Shown: positions 53,730 through 62,477 of the stretch, piece after piece
Position numbering within the stretch: the first letter of the stretch is position 1
Layout of the letters: each line of letters starts with the position of its first letter
NCBI RefSeq assembly: GCF_017876095.1
Contig: NZ_JAGINM010000028.1
Span: 1 to 64,000, forward strand
Direction of reading: 5' to 3'
From: Azospirillum agricola
GTDB taxonomy: Bacteria > Pseudomonadota > Alphaproteobacteria > Azospirillales > Azospirillaceae
Length of the DNA: 64,000 bases
The notes under the pieces: model-generated
Databases searched by the model: none
Told to the model about the DNA's origin: nothing
The model's input: the letters and a program-made list of their open reading frames with translations, nothing else
Program-made: the position numbers and the translations under genes

Positions 53730-53963
53730 TGGCCCGGTCGCTCATTGGCAACGCCGTCAAAAGGACGGCGGCCAAGTGATGGCATGGAAGCTGGAACTGG
53801 GCAAGGCATTACTCCGCCGATGGGTATAGGACGGACCCGAGCGTTCCGGGAGGCTGGAATCGCCCCAGCGACTCCATAGAATGCGCTCGTCTCAAGCGCC
53901 ACGCTTCGGCTATGGTGCCTCGGCGCCGTGTGTCCAACACGGTCTTGCGGTCGGCGGAGCGGG
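53730..53963. promoter_or_regulatory. divergent promoter region between two DUF2946 genes
   Basis: The 234-bp region separates two DUF2946 genes reading outwards, each leading a TonB-receptor transcription unit. Shared control by one metal-responsive regulator is likely. No regulator gene sits nearby and no clear operator was found by eye. AGCGGGA and similar purine runs precede the plus-strand start. Confidence 0.4.
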
Positions 53964-54377
53964 ATGATTCTGGACCGAAACGGGAGGCGACGGGTGTGGC
54001 GGGCCGGCTGTTTGGCCGGCGCGATCGCATTGCTGTTCCAGCTCGTCTCCTGGGCCTGGATGCCCGCCTGGATCTCGGCTGCCAGCGCCGATACGAACCG
54101 GATCGTGATCTGCACGCCGACGGGTCTCAAGACCGTGGTGCTTGGCGATCTTGGGACATCGGCCGTCCCGGACGCCGGTGCTCCCGAAGCGGCGGCGGCC
54201 GATGGTTTCTGTCCATTGTGCCCTCTGGTCGGCGGCTTGGCGATGCCGCCGCTCACCACCCTCGCGGCGGCGGTCGATTTTGAGCGGCACGGCCCCGAAG
54301 CCTTGCCCGGACGCCGCGTCGCCGCCGGCTGGTTCCTGTCCTCCCTTCAAGCCCGTGCGCCGCCGGTAGCCGGTTGA
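53964..54377 (+). CDS. DUF2946-type small Cys protein upstream of TonB receptor/PepSY (CruR-like)
   Basis: A 137-residue protein from ATG 53964, which follows GGAG by 5 nt; upstream in-frame GTG is less likely. It has the hydrophobic N-terminal segment LAGAIALLFQLVSWAWMPAW, very close to the copy upstream of mbnP. CxxC is present as FCPLCPLVGGLAMPP (~82) and the end is GWFLSSLQARAPPVAG. The next gene, a TonB receptor, begins 373 nt later. The near-identity of the last ten residues among three copies, against diverged middles, suggests selection on the C-terminal tail. Confidence 0.78.
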   Translation: MILDRNGRRRVWRAGCLAGAIALLFQLVSWAWMPAWISAASADTNRIVICTPTGLKTVVLGDLGTSAVPDAGAPEAAAADGFCPLCPLVGGLAMPPLTTLAAAVDFERHGPEALPGRRVAAGWFLSSLQARAPPVAG

Positions 54378-54749
54378 TCCGTCCACGGCGACAGCGAGCC
54401 TCGTGCCCGCCGTCGCCTCGCCCTGATCGATCGACCGGAGTCCCGGCATGCCCGATGCTCTCTTCGGGGAGGCGGCTGCCACGCCCGTGTTCGTCCCCGT
54501 CATCCAGTCCGCCGGGGCGGCGGTCCACGCCTCAGCTTTGACCCGCCACGACCAAAGATCGGCTCCTTCCTGACCGTGCCCGAGCGGTTGGAGCTGGCCG
54601 ATGCTCTGGCCCGCCACATCGGCCGCGCGACCGCGTTGCGCTGACCCTTCGCCTCGTCCCCCGACGCGCTTCCCCCTCGAAAAACCCGAAACGCGTGAAC
54701 GCCGCAGGGCAGAGCCGAAGGCTCTCCCGCGCGACTCCGGAGAAACCTG
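54378..54749 (+). promoter_or_regulatory. 372-nt leader between DUF2946 and TonB receptor
   Basis: No supported gene lies here. The spacer is GC-rich and ends with GGAGAAA ahead of the receptor ATG. Its length is close to the 366-nt and 336-nt spacers behind the other two DUF2946 genes. Confidence 0.35.
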
Positions 54750-56822
54750 ATGTCCAGCCTGCCTCTACGAACCATGCCCCGTCCGGCCCTGATGGTCGCG
54801 CTGATGGCGAGCGCCGCACCGCTGGCGTTCGCCCAGGATGCCATTTCCCCCACGCAACTGCCGCCCGTCACGGTGACCGGCACATCCACCCCGTCGCTCA
54901 CCGTGCCGACGACGGACGAAGCGGAGCAGCGGATCCAGCGCACGCCCGGCGGCGTCGAACTCGTGCCCGACACGGCCTTCAAGAACGGCACCGCGAACAC
55001 CATCCGCGACGTCCTCGGCTGGGTGCCGGGCGTCGTGACGCAGCCCAAATCGAACATCGACAACCGGGTCTCGATCCGCGGTTCCGGGCTCACGCGCAAC
55101 TACGGCAATCGCGGCGTCAACCTGTACATGGACGGCATCCCCATCAACACCTCCGACGGCCTGTTCGACGTGTTCGAGATCGACCCGGGCGCCTACCGCT
55201 ACGTCGAGGTCTACAAGGGCGCCAACGCGTTGCGCTACGGCGCCAACGCGCTGGGCGGCGCGGTCAATTTCGTCACGCCGACCGGCCATGACGCCTCCCG
55301 GTTCGACGGGCGCCTCGACACGGGGAGCTTCGGCTTCCTGAAGGGGCAGGCGAGCACGGGTGGCACGTCCGGGGCCTTCGACTATTTCGCCAACGTCTCG
55401 GCGCAACGCGAGGATGGGTATCGCGATCACAGCGACGGGCACATGGAGCGCGGCAGCGTGAACCTGGGCTACCGCTTCTCGCCGGACGCCGAAACGCGTT
55501 TCTATCTGAACGCGAATTCGTGGCGCCAGCGTCTGCCCGGCGAACTGACCAAGAGCGCGGCGCTGAACGCGCCGACATCGGCCGACTCCGAGTTCGTCCG
55601 CCAGGACCAGCAGCGCAACATCGATTCCATCCGCCTCGCCAACAAGACCACGCTGCGCTTCGACGACACCGACGTGGAGTTCGGCGTCTTCAACCACCGC
55701 CGCCACGTCGATCACCCGATCTACCGGTACCTCGACTACACCGTGAACGATTATGGCGGTTTCGTCAGCGCGACCGACGACCGGACCCTGGCCGGCTTCC
55801 GCAACCGTCTCGTCGTCGGCGCGAACGTCCTGAACGGCACAATGGACTATGAGGAGTTCAACAACCCCGGCGGTGCCGTGAAGGGCGCGCTGGTCTTCTC
55901 GACGCGGGACAAGGCCGAGAACTACTCGGCCTATGCGGAGAACTCCTTCTTCGTCGTGCCGGAGGTCGCCGTCATCGCCGGCGTGCAGTTCCTGCACGCG
56001 GTGCGGGACCGGACCGACCGGTTCCTGAGCGACGGCGACCAGTCCGGCCGCCGCACCTACGATCTCTGGAGCCCCAAGGTCGGGGTGCTGTGGGACGTCG
56101 ATCCGAACTGGCAGCTGTTCGCCAACGTCTCGCGCAGCGCCGAGGTGCCGACCTTCGATTCGAACAGCTTCGCGACGCCGGCCAGCTCGGCCGTCAACGC
56201 CCAGACCGCGACCACCTACGAGATCGGCACGCGGGGCCGCAGGCCGGACGTCACCTGGGACCTCGCGCTTTACCGGTCGAACATCCGCAACGAACTGCAA
56301 TGCGTCGCGACCTCGCCCTACAGCACCTGCAGCGTCCGGAACGCCGACAAGACCGTGCATCAGGGCGTCGAGCTGGGGCTCGGCGTCGCCGTCCTCAAGG
56401 CGCTCGCCGCCCAGGACGACCGCACTTGGCTCAACCTCACCTACACCTACAGCGACTTCTTCTTCGACGGCGCGACCTACCACGGCAACAGCCTGCCCGG
56501 CGTGCCGCCGCACTCGGTCCGCGCCGAACTGCTCTACAAGCACCCGAGCGGCTTCTACGCGGGGCCGAGCGTCGACTGGATGCCGAAGGCCTTCCACGCC
56601 GACAACGCCAACACCCTCAAGGCCGATCCGTACAGCCTGCTGAACCTCAAGATCGGCTTCGACCAGGGGTCGGGCGTCTCCGGCTATCTGGAAGGTCGGA
56701 ACCTGCTGGACAAGCGCTACATCTCGTCCACCATCACCGCCGAGACCGCCACCGCCGCCTCGGCCCTGTTCAACCCGGGCTATGGCCGCGCCGTCCACGC
56801 CGGCATGCGGTTCACGTGGTGA
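54750..56822 (+). CDS. TonB-dependent outer membrane receptor paired with PepSY protein
   Basis: A 690-residue receptor with signal peptide (PALMVALMASAAPLAFAQ) and a TonB-box-like LPPVTVTGTS. The plug has IRDVLGWVPGVVTQPKSNID, SIRGSGLTRNYGNRGVNLYMDG and YVEVYKGANALRYGANALGGAVNFVT. The barrel ends NLLDKRYISSTITAETATA and a terminal Trp. It differs from the two siderophore-type receptors and resembles FecA/OprC-like proteins. The ribosome site GGAGAAA lies 5 nt before the ATG. A PepSY membrane protein follows after 40 nt, a common pairing for metal-chelate uptake. A copper or iron chelate is the likely ligand. Confidence 0.88.
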   Translation: MSSLPLRTMPRPALMVALMASAAPLAFAQDAISPTQLPPVTVTGTSTPSLTVPTTDEAEQRIQRTPGGVELVPDTAFKNGTANTIRDVLGWVPGVVTQPKSNIDNRVSIRGSGLTRNYGNRGVNLYMDGIPINTSDGLFDVFEIDPGAYRYVEVYKGANALRYGANALGGAVNFVTPTGHDASRFDGRLDTGSFGFLKGQASTGGTSGAFDYFANVSAQREDGYRDHSDGHMERGSVNLGYRFSPDAETRFYLNANSWRQRLPGELTKSAALNAPTSADSEFVRQDQQRNIDSIRLANKTTLRFDDTDVEFGVFNHRRHVDHPIYRYLDYTVNDYGGFVSATDDRTLAGFRNRLVVGANVLNGTMDYEEFNNPGGAVKGALVFSTRDKAENYSAYAENSFFVVPEVAVIAGVQFLHAVRDRTDRFLSDGDQSGRRTYDLWSPKVGVLWDVDPNWQLFANVSRSAEVPTFDSNSFATPASSAVNAQTATTYEIGTRGRRPDVTWDLALYRSNIRNELQCVATSPYSTCSVRNADKTVHQGVELGLGVAVLKALAAQDDRTWLNLTYTYSDFFFDGATYHGNSLPGVPPHSVRAELLYKHPSGFYAGPSVDWMPKAFHADNANTLKADPYSLLNLKIGFDQGSGVSGYLEGRNLLDKRYISSTITAETATAASALFNPGYGRAVHAGMRFTW

Positions 56823-56862
56823 ACGCAAAGGAATGGGGGATCAGCAGCATGAGGATCACACC

Positions 56863-58278
56863 ATGGCGGATGTGACGTTGTCCTCCGGTGAGGGCGCAAG
56901 CCGCTCCTCGGATCTGTACCGGGCGGTCTGGCGCTGGCACTTCTACGCGGGGCTGGTCGCCTTGCCCTTCCTGATCCTGTTGGCCGTGACGGGAGCGCTC
57001 TACCTGTTCCGCGACGAGATCGATGGACTCGTGCATAGGGACGTGAAGAGGGTCGCGGTCCAGGCATCCGCACCACGGGCGCCGAGCGCGCTGGTCGACG
57101 CGGCGTTGGTCGTGCGACCCGGTACCGTGACCAAATACGTGAGGCCGGCCGACCCGACGGCCTCGGCCGAGGTCGGGATCAAGACCCCGACCGGGGAGAG
57201 AATCTCCGTGTTCGTCGATCCCTTTGACGGGCGGGTGCTCGGCGAGCTTCCCGACAAGGGCACCGTCATCGGGGTCGTCCGCCAGTTGCACAGCCTGTCC
57301 TACTTCGGGCCGGTCGCCAACGGGGTGATCGAGATCGTCGGCGGCTGGACCATCCTGCTGGTTGGGACCGGGGTGTATCTCTGGTGGCCCCGCCGAGGGC
57401 GGGCGGCGGGCGGTGTCGTTTCCGTGCGCGGAAAGCCCCGGCAGCGCGTGTTCTGGCGGGACCTCCACGCCGTGGCCGGCATCGTCGCCGGTTTCTTCAT
57501 CGTCTTCCTGGCGGTGACGGGCATGCCCTGGTCGGTCTTCTGGGGCAGCTATGTCAACGAATGGGCGAACGGCGCGAATTACGGCTATCCGGCTGGCGTC
57601 TATGTCGGCGTGCCGATGTCGGACCAGCGTCTGAGCCAAACCGGCCCGACCTCCTGGTCGCTCGAGCAGGCGCAGGTTCCGCAATCGTCGGGCCATGCCG
57701 GGCACGAAACCTCCGGGCCCGGAGGGGCGGCGCATGGCGAAGGGAGCGGAACCGCCGCCGGGGCGATCACCCTCGACACGGCCATCGGCCTCTTCGATCG
57801 GCTTGGTTTGGCAAAAGGGTATGCCGTCAACCCGCCCGGCGGACCGACCGGGGTCTACACGGCCAGCGTCTATCCGGACGATCTCTCCCGGCAGCGCGTC
57901 GTCCATCTCGACCAGTACAGCGGCAAGCCGCTGATCGACATGAGCTACGCGGATTACGGCCCGCTCGGCAAATCGCTGGAATGGGGCATCAACGTGCACA
58001 TGGGGCAGGAGTTTGGGCTTGCCAACCAGCTGGTCATGCTCGCCGTCTGCGTGGCGATCGTCCTGATGTCGGTCTCGGCCGCGGTCATGTGGTGGAAGCG
58101 GCGGCCGAATGGGTCGCTGGGCGTGCCGCCGCTGCCCAGGGACCGGGCGGTGCTGCGCGGCCTGATCGTCATTCTGGCCATCGGAGGGATGATCTTTCCG
58201 CTGGTCGGCGCGTCCCTGGTCGTGATGCTGCTGCTCGACGGACTGTTGAGCCGGACGCCGCGTGTGCAAGCCGGCTGA
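56863..58278 (+). CDS. PepSY-associated membrane protein
   Basis: A 471-residue inner membrane protein. RAVWRWHFYAGLVALPFLILLAVTGALYLFRDEID is the classic first helix of the PepSY_TM family, with its conserved Arg-Trp-His. Further helices lie near 170-190 (GGWTILLVGTGVYLWW), 205-230 (LHAVAGIVAGFFIVFLAVTGMPW), 395-415 and 440-460. PepSY domains lie in between. A His-rich periplasmic loop includes HAGHETSG. Such proteins accompany TonB receptors and are thought to reduce or process metal-chelates. GAGG 8 nt upstream supports the ATG at 56863. Confidence 0.87.
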   Translation: MADVTLSSGEGASRSSDLYRAVWRWHFYAGLVALPFLILLAVTGALYLFRDEIDGLVHRDVKRVAVQASAPRAPSALVDAALVVRPGTVTKYVRPADPTASAEVGIKTPTGERISVFVDPFDGRVLGELPDKGTVIGVVRQLHSLSYFGPVANGVIEIVGGWTILLVGTGVYLWWPRRGRAAGGVVSVRGKPRQRVFWRDLHAVAGIVAGFFIVFLAVTGMPWSVFWGSYVNEWANGANYGYPAGVYVGVPMSDQRLSQTGPTSWSLEQAQVPQSSGHAGHETSGPGGAAHGEGSGTAAGAITLDTAIGLFDRLGLAKGYAVNPPGGPTGVYTASVYPDDLSRQRVVHLDQYSGKPLIDMSYADYGPLGKSLEWGINVHMGQEFGLANQLVMLAVCVAIVLMSVSAAVMWWKRRPNGSLGVPPLPRDRAVLRGLIVILAIGGMIFPLVGASLVVMLLLDGLLSRTPRVQAG

Positions 58279-58600
58279 TCGGGGACCGGTGTCGCCGATG
58301 GAACGGGATCACGCCACGGTCCCGCGCGTCCACATTGCGTGTTTTCCTGTCCGTTCCAGATTCAGATCATGCCGTTCGTGACGTGCAAATCCATGGGCGG
58401 CACCTCGACAACGCCCTGGCAATCGCTTAGAGTCAGAGCGGTTAGACAACCTATGGATGCTTCATGAAGAGCATCGGTCGATCGGTCCGGCAGCCTGTCC
58501 CACCGCGTCCGGACGTTTCCGCGCCATGACGGATTTCTGCCCCCTTCGCGTTCTCCATTCCGGGAAAGCCGCTGTTTACGGTCTTTCCGGCGGGGAAACC
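58279..58600. other. spacer without supported gene
   Basis: The 322-bp spacer after the PepSY gene contains no convincing coding frame. The frame of the next gene is open from 58526 or earlier, but its first recognisable feature, the signal peptide, follows the GTG at 58601. Confidence 0.4.
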
Positions 58601-59023
58601 GTGAGCGGGCGGAGGCGGGGCGCGCGGGTGGTGGCCGCGTGGCTCGCGGTGCTGGCGATCCTGGTCCAGACCCTTGTTCCGGATTTCGCCATGGCGGCGC
58701 GCGACGCCGCCCGGCAGAAGGCCGAAATCGCGCTCGCGCTCCAGAGCGTTCTGCTGGGCCAGGAGGCGGTTCAACCCCACGCCGGCGGTTGCGCACCGGC
58801 ATCGGACGAGCAGGCGCCCGTCCGTGGGCACCAGCATGAAGAGCTGTGCGCGTTCTGCCTCGCGCTGAACACCCATGGAACGCCGGCAAACGCCGGAATC
58901 GGGCTGTGCCTTCCGGTCCGTTATCGGGCGTTGGTGGTCGCGGACCGGCCGGGAATCGAGCCGCTGCGCCAGTTTCTCGCCGGCAGCAAGCCGCGCGCTC
59001 CTCCCACCAACGCGCAGGCTTGA
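58601..59023 (+). CDS. fourth DUF2946-type small Cys protein, divergent member
   Basis: A 140-residue protein from a GTG behind GGGGAAA; an ATG at 58526 in frame would add 25 residues before the signal-like segment AAWLAVLAILVQTLVPDFAMA. The cysteine motif differs from the other three copies: HQHEELCAFCLALN, with three His/Glu residues just before it. The tail reads GSKPRAPPTNAQA, keeping Arg-Ala-Pro-Pro but with a longer end. It is not followed by a metal-uptake gene; a recombinase remnant starts 155 nt downstream. It may act as an ordinary periplasmic copper protein, or its target was lost by rearrangement. Confidence 0.75.
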   Translation: MSGRRRGARVVAAWLAVLAILVQTLVPDFAMAARDAARQKAEIALALQSVLLGQEAVQPHAGGCAPASDEQAPVRGHQHEELCAFCLALNTHGTPANAGIGLCLPVRYRALVVADRPGIEPLRQFLAGSKPRAPPTNAQA

Positions 59024-59177
59024 TCGACCGGCGCCGTTGCGCCGCCCGGTCCCGGTTCGGAACACCACGCCCTCTCCGCACGTCCCGGCCTCCCGACGCC
59101 GGCCAGCGACGCGTGCCCAAGGCGGTCATCGCCGGCCTTGCCCGTGCCGCGCGCTGTTGCGCACTTGGACCTCTGCG

Positions 59178-59683
59178 CTGGCTTGCGAGCCGCCAAGGCC
59201 CGCGGCCGGGTGGGCGGGAACCCGGCGCTCAAGCGGCGCGATCCGGAGGCCATCGCCCAACTCTCCGCCATCCGCGATCGGCAGTACATGGCGGACCTGT
59301 TGGCCGGCATGGAGGCGTGGCTGCCCAAGGTGCGGGTGCTTCGCCCGGCCAATTCCTGGAGCAAAGTGGCCAAATCCCTCGGGCGGTTGGGCTCGCCCGA
59401 TCAGCCTTGGACGGCCGATCGGCTGTCGCGGGCGGTGCGCCGCCTTGTTGCGGAGGGACTGGCCGAGCCGGTATTGATCGAGCCGGCACCGCGCAAGCCG
59501 CCCAAGGACGACATCCTGTTGGTCATCGCCGGCATCAAGGGAGCCGATCCGGACCTCAGCCTGCGGACCATCGCCGCGCGCCTGGAAGACCTACGCTTCC
59601 GCACGCCGCGTGGCGGCACGACGTGGTCGGCCTCTTCGGTGAAGAACCTGCTGGACCGCACCAAACAGCAGGGGCTGATGTGA
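59178..59683 (+). pseudogene. serine recombinase (resolvase), catalytic domain missing
   Basis: The frame enters at AGLRAAKARGRVGGNPALKR, the point where the catalytic domain of a Tn3-type resolvase passes into its C-terminal part. It continues with YMADLLAGMEAWLPKVRVLR, ISLRTIAARLEDL-like LSLRTIAARLEDLRFRTPRGG and ends VKNLLDRTKQQGLM. The catalytic Ser domain (~150 residues) is absent. Upstream of 59178 the frame continues through unrelated sequence. It is therefore a 3' relic. A second copy of the very end lies at 60169-60216. Confidence 0.72.
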
Positions 59684-59746
59684 GAAGCGGAGACCACATA
59701 GCGGCTGGTCAGCCGCCCACGCCGTGCGCTGGTGGGAAGACCGTCA
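59651..59746 (+). repeat. direct repeat, copy 1 (recombinase 3' end and downstream)
   Basis: This ~95-bp stretch covers the last codons of the recombinase relic and the sequence after it, to gggaagaccgtca. It is similar over its length to 60169-60261, which is in the same orientation. The two copies flank the receiver-domain fragment. Confidence 0.6.
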
Positions 59747-59779
59747 TCATGCTTGCTCTCAACCCTGACCACCTCCGAA

Positions 59780-60238
59780 TTAATCGGGGCGGTTCACTGC
59801 GTCCCGAGCCGGCCGTGCAAGAAGCTCGGCAACCGCCATCTGCAAGGACAGAGAGTCCACCGGCTTCCTCAACATTGGGATCCCTTCGAGCGCCGGGGGC
59901 AGACCCTCCAAGCTTCCATAACCGCTGCATAGAACGAATGGCACGCCCATGGCGTTCAAGGCGGCGGCAACGGGGGTCACGAACGCGTCGAACAGCCTTG
60001 CGTCCAACACTGCGGCATTGGGACGGCGCTGCGCAATCAGCGACAGCGCTTCGGCAACGCGAGCCGCAGGTCCGACAACGGCGTAACCTGCGGCCTCCAG
60101 TTCTCGCCGCGGGAGCATGGCCGTCAATGGCTCGTCTTCCACCACAAGAATGGACGCTATCGAAGAATCGACCGCGCCAAGGAGCAGGGGCTGGTGCGAG
60201 ACGCGGAAACCGCGTAGCGAGTGGTCCGTCGCCTCCAC
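59780..60238 (-). pseudogene. orphan response-regulator receiver domain, chimeric N-terminus
   Basis: Residues from SILVVEDEPLTAMLPRRELE onwards form a receiver domain: acidic pair ED near the start, phospho-acceptor Asp in AAVLDARL, Ser in VLCSGYGS and Lys in MLRKPVD. The first ~28 codons of the frame are the antisense of a recombinase 3' relic (60169-60238), so the natural start has been replaced. There is no output domain. It resembles the receiver tail of hybrid histidine kinases and is probably a relic, though a short protein could still be made. Confidence 0.65.
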
Positions 60239-60261
60239 CCTGGATCGGTGGAAAGACCGTC
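60169..60261 (+). repeat. direct repeat, copy 2 (second recombinase 3' end)
   Basis: It encodes DRAKEQGLVRDAETA and a stop, matching the end of the recombinase relic at 59651-59683 but lacking the earlier stop. The following bases to gaaagaccgtca match the sequence downstream of copy 1. Together the copies point to a duplication or two related recombinase genes collapsed around the receiver fragment. Confidence 0.6.
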
Positions 60262-60377
60262 AGGTCGGTTTCAGCACCTATGATTATCGACAACCCGGCG
60301 CAACCCTGTAGGAGAGCGATGCGCCGCTGCCTGAGGTGGTTGCAAAAGTGAATTTTCCGTAACACCCCGACTCCGCT

Positions 60378-62477
60378 TTACAGCGCCGTGCTGAAAACGC
60401 CCTTTTCCGTTCCACGGGATTCCACCAGGGCGAAGCATCGGTCTTCGAACGAGCGCGCGAAAGCGGTGGCGTCGCACAGGCGCGACGCCTGAAGCCGCGG
60501 GCGCAGCGTCCGGCGGTCGGTGGCGAGGCGGTCTGGATTGGCGGCCAGGGCGGCGGCCCTGCGCACGAAGTCGTCCGCGTCCGCCGCGATCAGATCCGGC
60601 AGGCCGGCGGCGGTCAGCAGGGAGGCGCCGACGCGGGCGGCGTGGCGGTCGCCCGGCAGCGTCAGCAGCGGCACGCCCATCCACAGCGCCTCGCAGCTCG
60701 TCGTCGTCCCGTTGTAGGGGAAGGGGTCGAGCGCCACGTCCATCCAGCCATAGGCCTTCAGGTGCCCGTCATTGTCGGGAACCCGCGCCCGCAGGTCGAT
60801 CCGGCCGGCGGCGATGCCGTGGGACGCGAACAGCGCCAGCACCCGCTTGCGCACCGAGCCGTCGGCCAGCGGCCCGGCCTTCAGCAGCAGCCGGCTGTCC
60901 GGCACGGCGTCGAGAACCCGCGCCCACAGGGCCGCCACCTCCGGGTTAAGCTTGTTCAGCGTGTTGAACGACCCGAAGGTGACGAAGCCGTTCTCCAGGC
61001 AGGGCGGCGGCGCCGGGTCGGGCGTCGGCCCCAGCGGGCGGTAGCACAGGAACCCGCCCTCCAACCGCACCAGCCGCTCGGCTTGGTGATCGTCGCTCAC
61101 ACCCGGCGGGTCGGCGATGGCGTCGGTGAAGCGGGCGTCGACCGCCGCCAGCCCGGTCGTCGCCGGGTAGCCGAGCCAGGACACCTGCAGCGGCGCCGGC
61201 TGGCGGGCGAAGACGCCCAACCGGTTGTGCGCCGTGTGGCCGGTCAGGTCCACCAGCACGTCGATGCCGTCCGCCCGCACCTGCGCCGCCGCCGCGTCGT
61301 CCGTCATCCCCTGGATGTCGCGCCAGCCGTCCACCGAGCGTCGGACATGGTCGGTGATCACGTCGGGCAGTTCGACGTTGGAGTAGGCGAACAGCTCGAC
61401 CCGAGTCCGGTCGTGGGATTCCAGCAGCGGCAGCAGGAACATCGCCACCGAATGCAGCCGGAAATCCGGGGAGACGTAGCCGATGCGCAGGCGCCGTCCG
61501 GCCAGGGGCCGCAAGACCGGCCGGGGATCGGCGGCCAGGGCGGGCGCCAGCGCGCCCTCCACCCGCTCGCCCCAGCGGCGGTGCGCGGCGTGAAGCTCCG
61601 CCGGCGACAGCGTCTCGCGGTAGTTCAGCATCATCAGCCGGTTGCTGTCGGTGCCGGGGTCGTCCGGCCGAAGCTCCGCCACCTTGCGGTAGGCCTCCAG
61701 CGCCGCCTGCGAATCCCCCTGGGCGTCCAGGGCGGCGGCCAGCCCGAACCACGCCTCGACATAGTCGGACTTGACGGCCACGGCTTGGCGGAACATATGC
61801 ACCGCCTCGCCGACGCGCCCCATCCGCGCCAGCGCCAGCCCCAGATTGTTCATGGTGCCGGGATCCCGCGGGGTGCGCAGCAGCGCCTGGCGCAGCAGCC
61901 GGTCGGCCTCCTCCAGGAAGTCGGCGTTCAGCGCGGCGGTGCCGGTGAGGAACAGGATATGGCCGTTCCGCGGGTGGCGGGCCAGCAGGTCGCGGTAGAT
62001 GGCGAAGGCCGCCTGCGGCTGGCGGCCGTTGGCCACCACCGCGGCGAGGTTGAGATGGGCTTCGATCCAGTCCGGCTGCTCCTCCACCGCGCGGCGGAAG
62101 GCAGCGGCGGCGTCCTCGCCGTTGCCGCGCGCCGCCAGGGTCACGCCGAGGCTCTGGTAGGCGCCGGCGAAGCGCGGCGCACGCAGGATGGCGGCGAAGA
62201 AGCTGCGCTCGGCCCCCTCCAGGTCGCCGGTCTGGTGCTGCGCCAGACCGAGATTGTACAGGCGCTCGGGCGTCGCCCCGCCGGTGGCGATGCTGTGCCG
62301 GAACAGCGGCACCGCCTCGGCCGGCGCGCCGGACAGCGCGCGGGCGCTGCCCAGGACGAACAGCGCTTCGGGATCGCCCGACGCCTGGGCCAGCACCGCT
62401 TCGGCCAGCGCCCGCGCCCGGTTCAACTCGCCCGCGGCCAGGCAATGGGCGGCTTCGGCCAACATGTCCCGCGTCAT
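60378..62477 (-). CDS. TPR-containing O-GlcNAc transferase-like protein (SPINDLY/GT41 type)
   Basis: A 699-residue protein. Residues 1-300 form about eight tetratricopeptide repeats (for example ERLYNLGLAQHQTGDLEGAERSF and GTMNNLGLALARMGRVGEAV). The C-terminal ~380 residues are a GT41 catalytic region: LRIGYVSPDFRLHSVAMFLLP, DVLVDLTGHTAHNRLGVFA, QVSWLGYPATTGL, FGSFNTLNKLNPEV and LDPFPYNGTTTSCEALWMGVP. This is the OGT/SPINDLY layout. It should transfer a sugar to protein Ser/Thr, or to flagellin-like or other surface substrates; the donor is unknown. It overlaps the upstream glycosyltransferase gene (ATGA). Confidence 0.88.
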   Translation of the reverse strand: MTRDMLAEAAHCLAAGELNRARALAEAVLAQASGDPEALFVLGSARALSGAPAEAVPLFRHSIATGGATPERLYNLGLAQHQTGDLEGAERSFFAAILRAPRFAGAYQSLGVTLAARGNGEDAAAAFRRAVEEQPDWIEAHLNLAAVVANGRQPQAAFAIYRDLLARHPRNGHILFLTGTAALNADFLEEADRLLRQALLRTPRDPGTMNNLGLALARMGRVGEAVHMFRQAVAVKSDYVEAWFGLAAALDAQGDSQAALEAYRKVAELRPDDPGTDSNRLMMLNYRETLSPAELHAAHRRWGERVEGALAPALAADPRPVLRPLAGRRLRIGYVSPDFRLHSVAMFLLPLLESHDRTRVELFAYSNVELPDVITDHVRRSVDGWRDIQGMTDDAAAAQVRADGIDVLVDLTGHTAHNRLGVFARQPAPLQVSWLGYPATTGLAAVDARFTDAIADPPGVSDDHQAERLVRLEGGFLCYRPLGPTPDPAPPPCLENGFVTFGSFNTLNKLNPEVAALWARVLDAVPDSRLLLKAGPLADGSVRKRVLALFASHGIAAGRIDLRARVPDNDGHLKAYGWMDVALDPFPYNGTTTSCEALWMGVPLLTLPGDRHAARVGASLLTAAGLPDLIAADADDFVRRAAALAANPDRLATDRRTLRPRLQASRLCDATAFARSFEDRCFALVESRGTEKGVFSTAL

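Noticed and set aside
50727..53879. 1050-codon plus-strand frame opposite two TonB receptors and a DUF2946 gene
   Set aside because: The minus-strand frames carry clear TonB plug and DUF2946 motifs; the plus frame reads across all of them without any domain.
60152..60238. Taking the receiver ORF start at 60238 as a natural N-terminus
   Set aside because: The first ~28 codons are the antisense of a recombinase 3' end also present at 59651-59746, so the start is chimeric.
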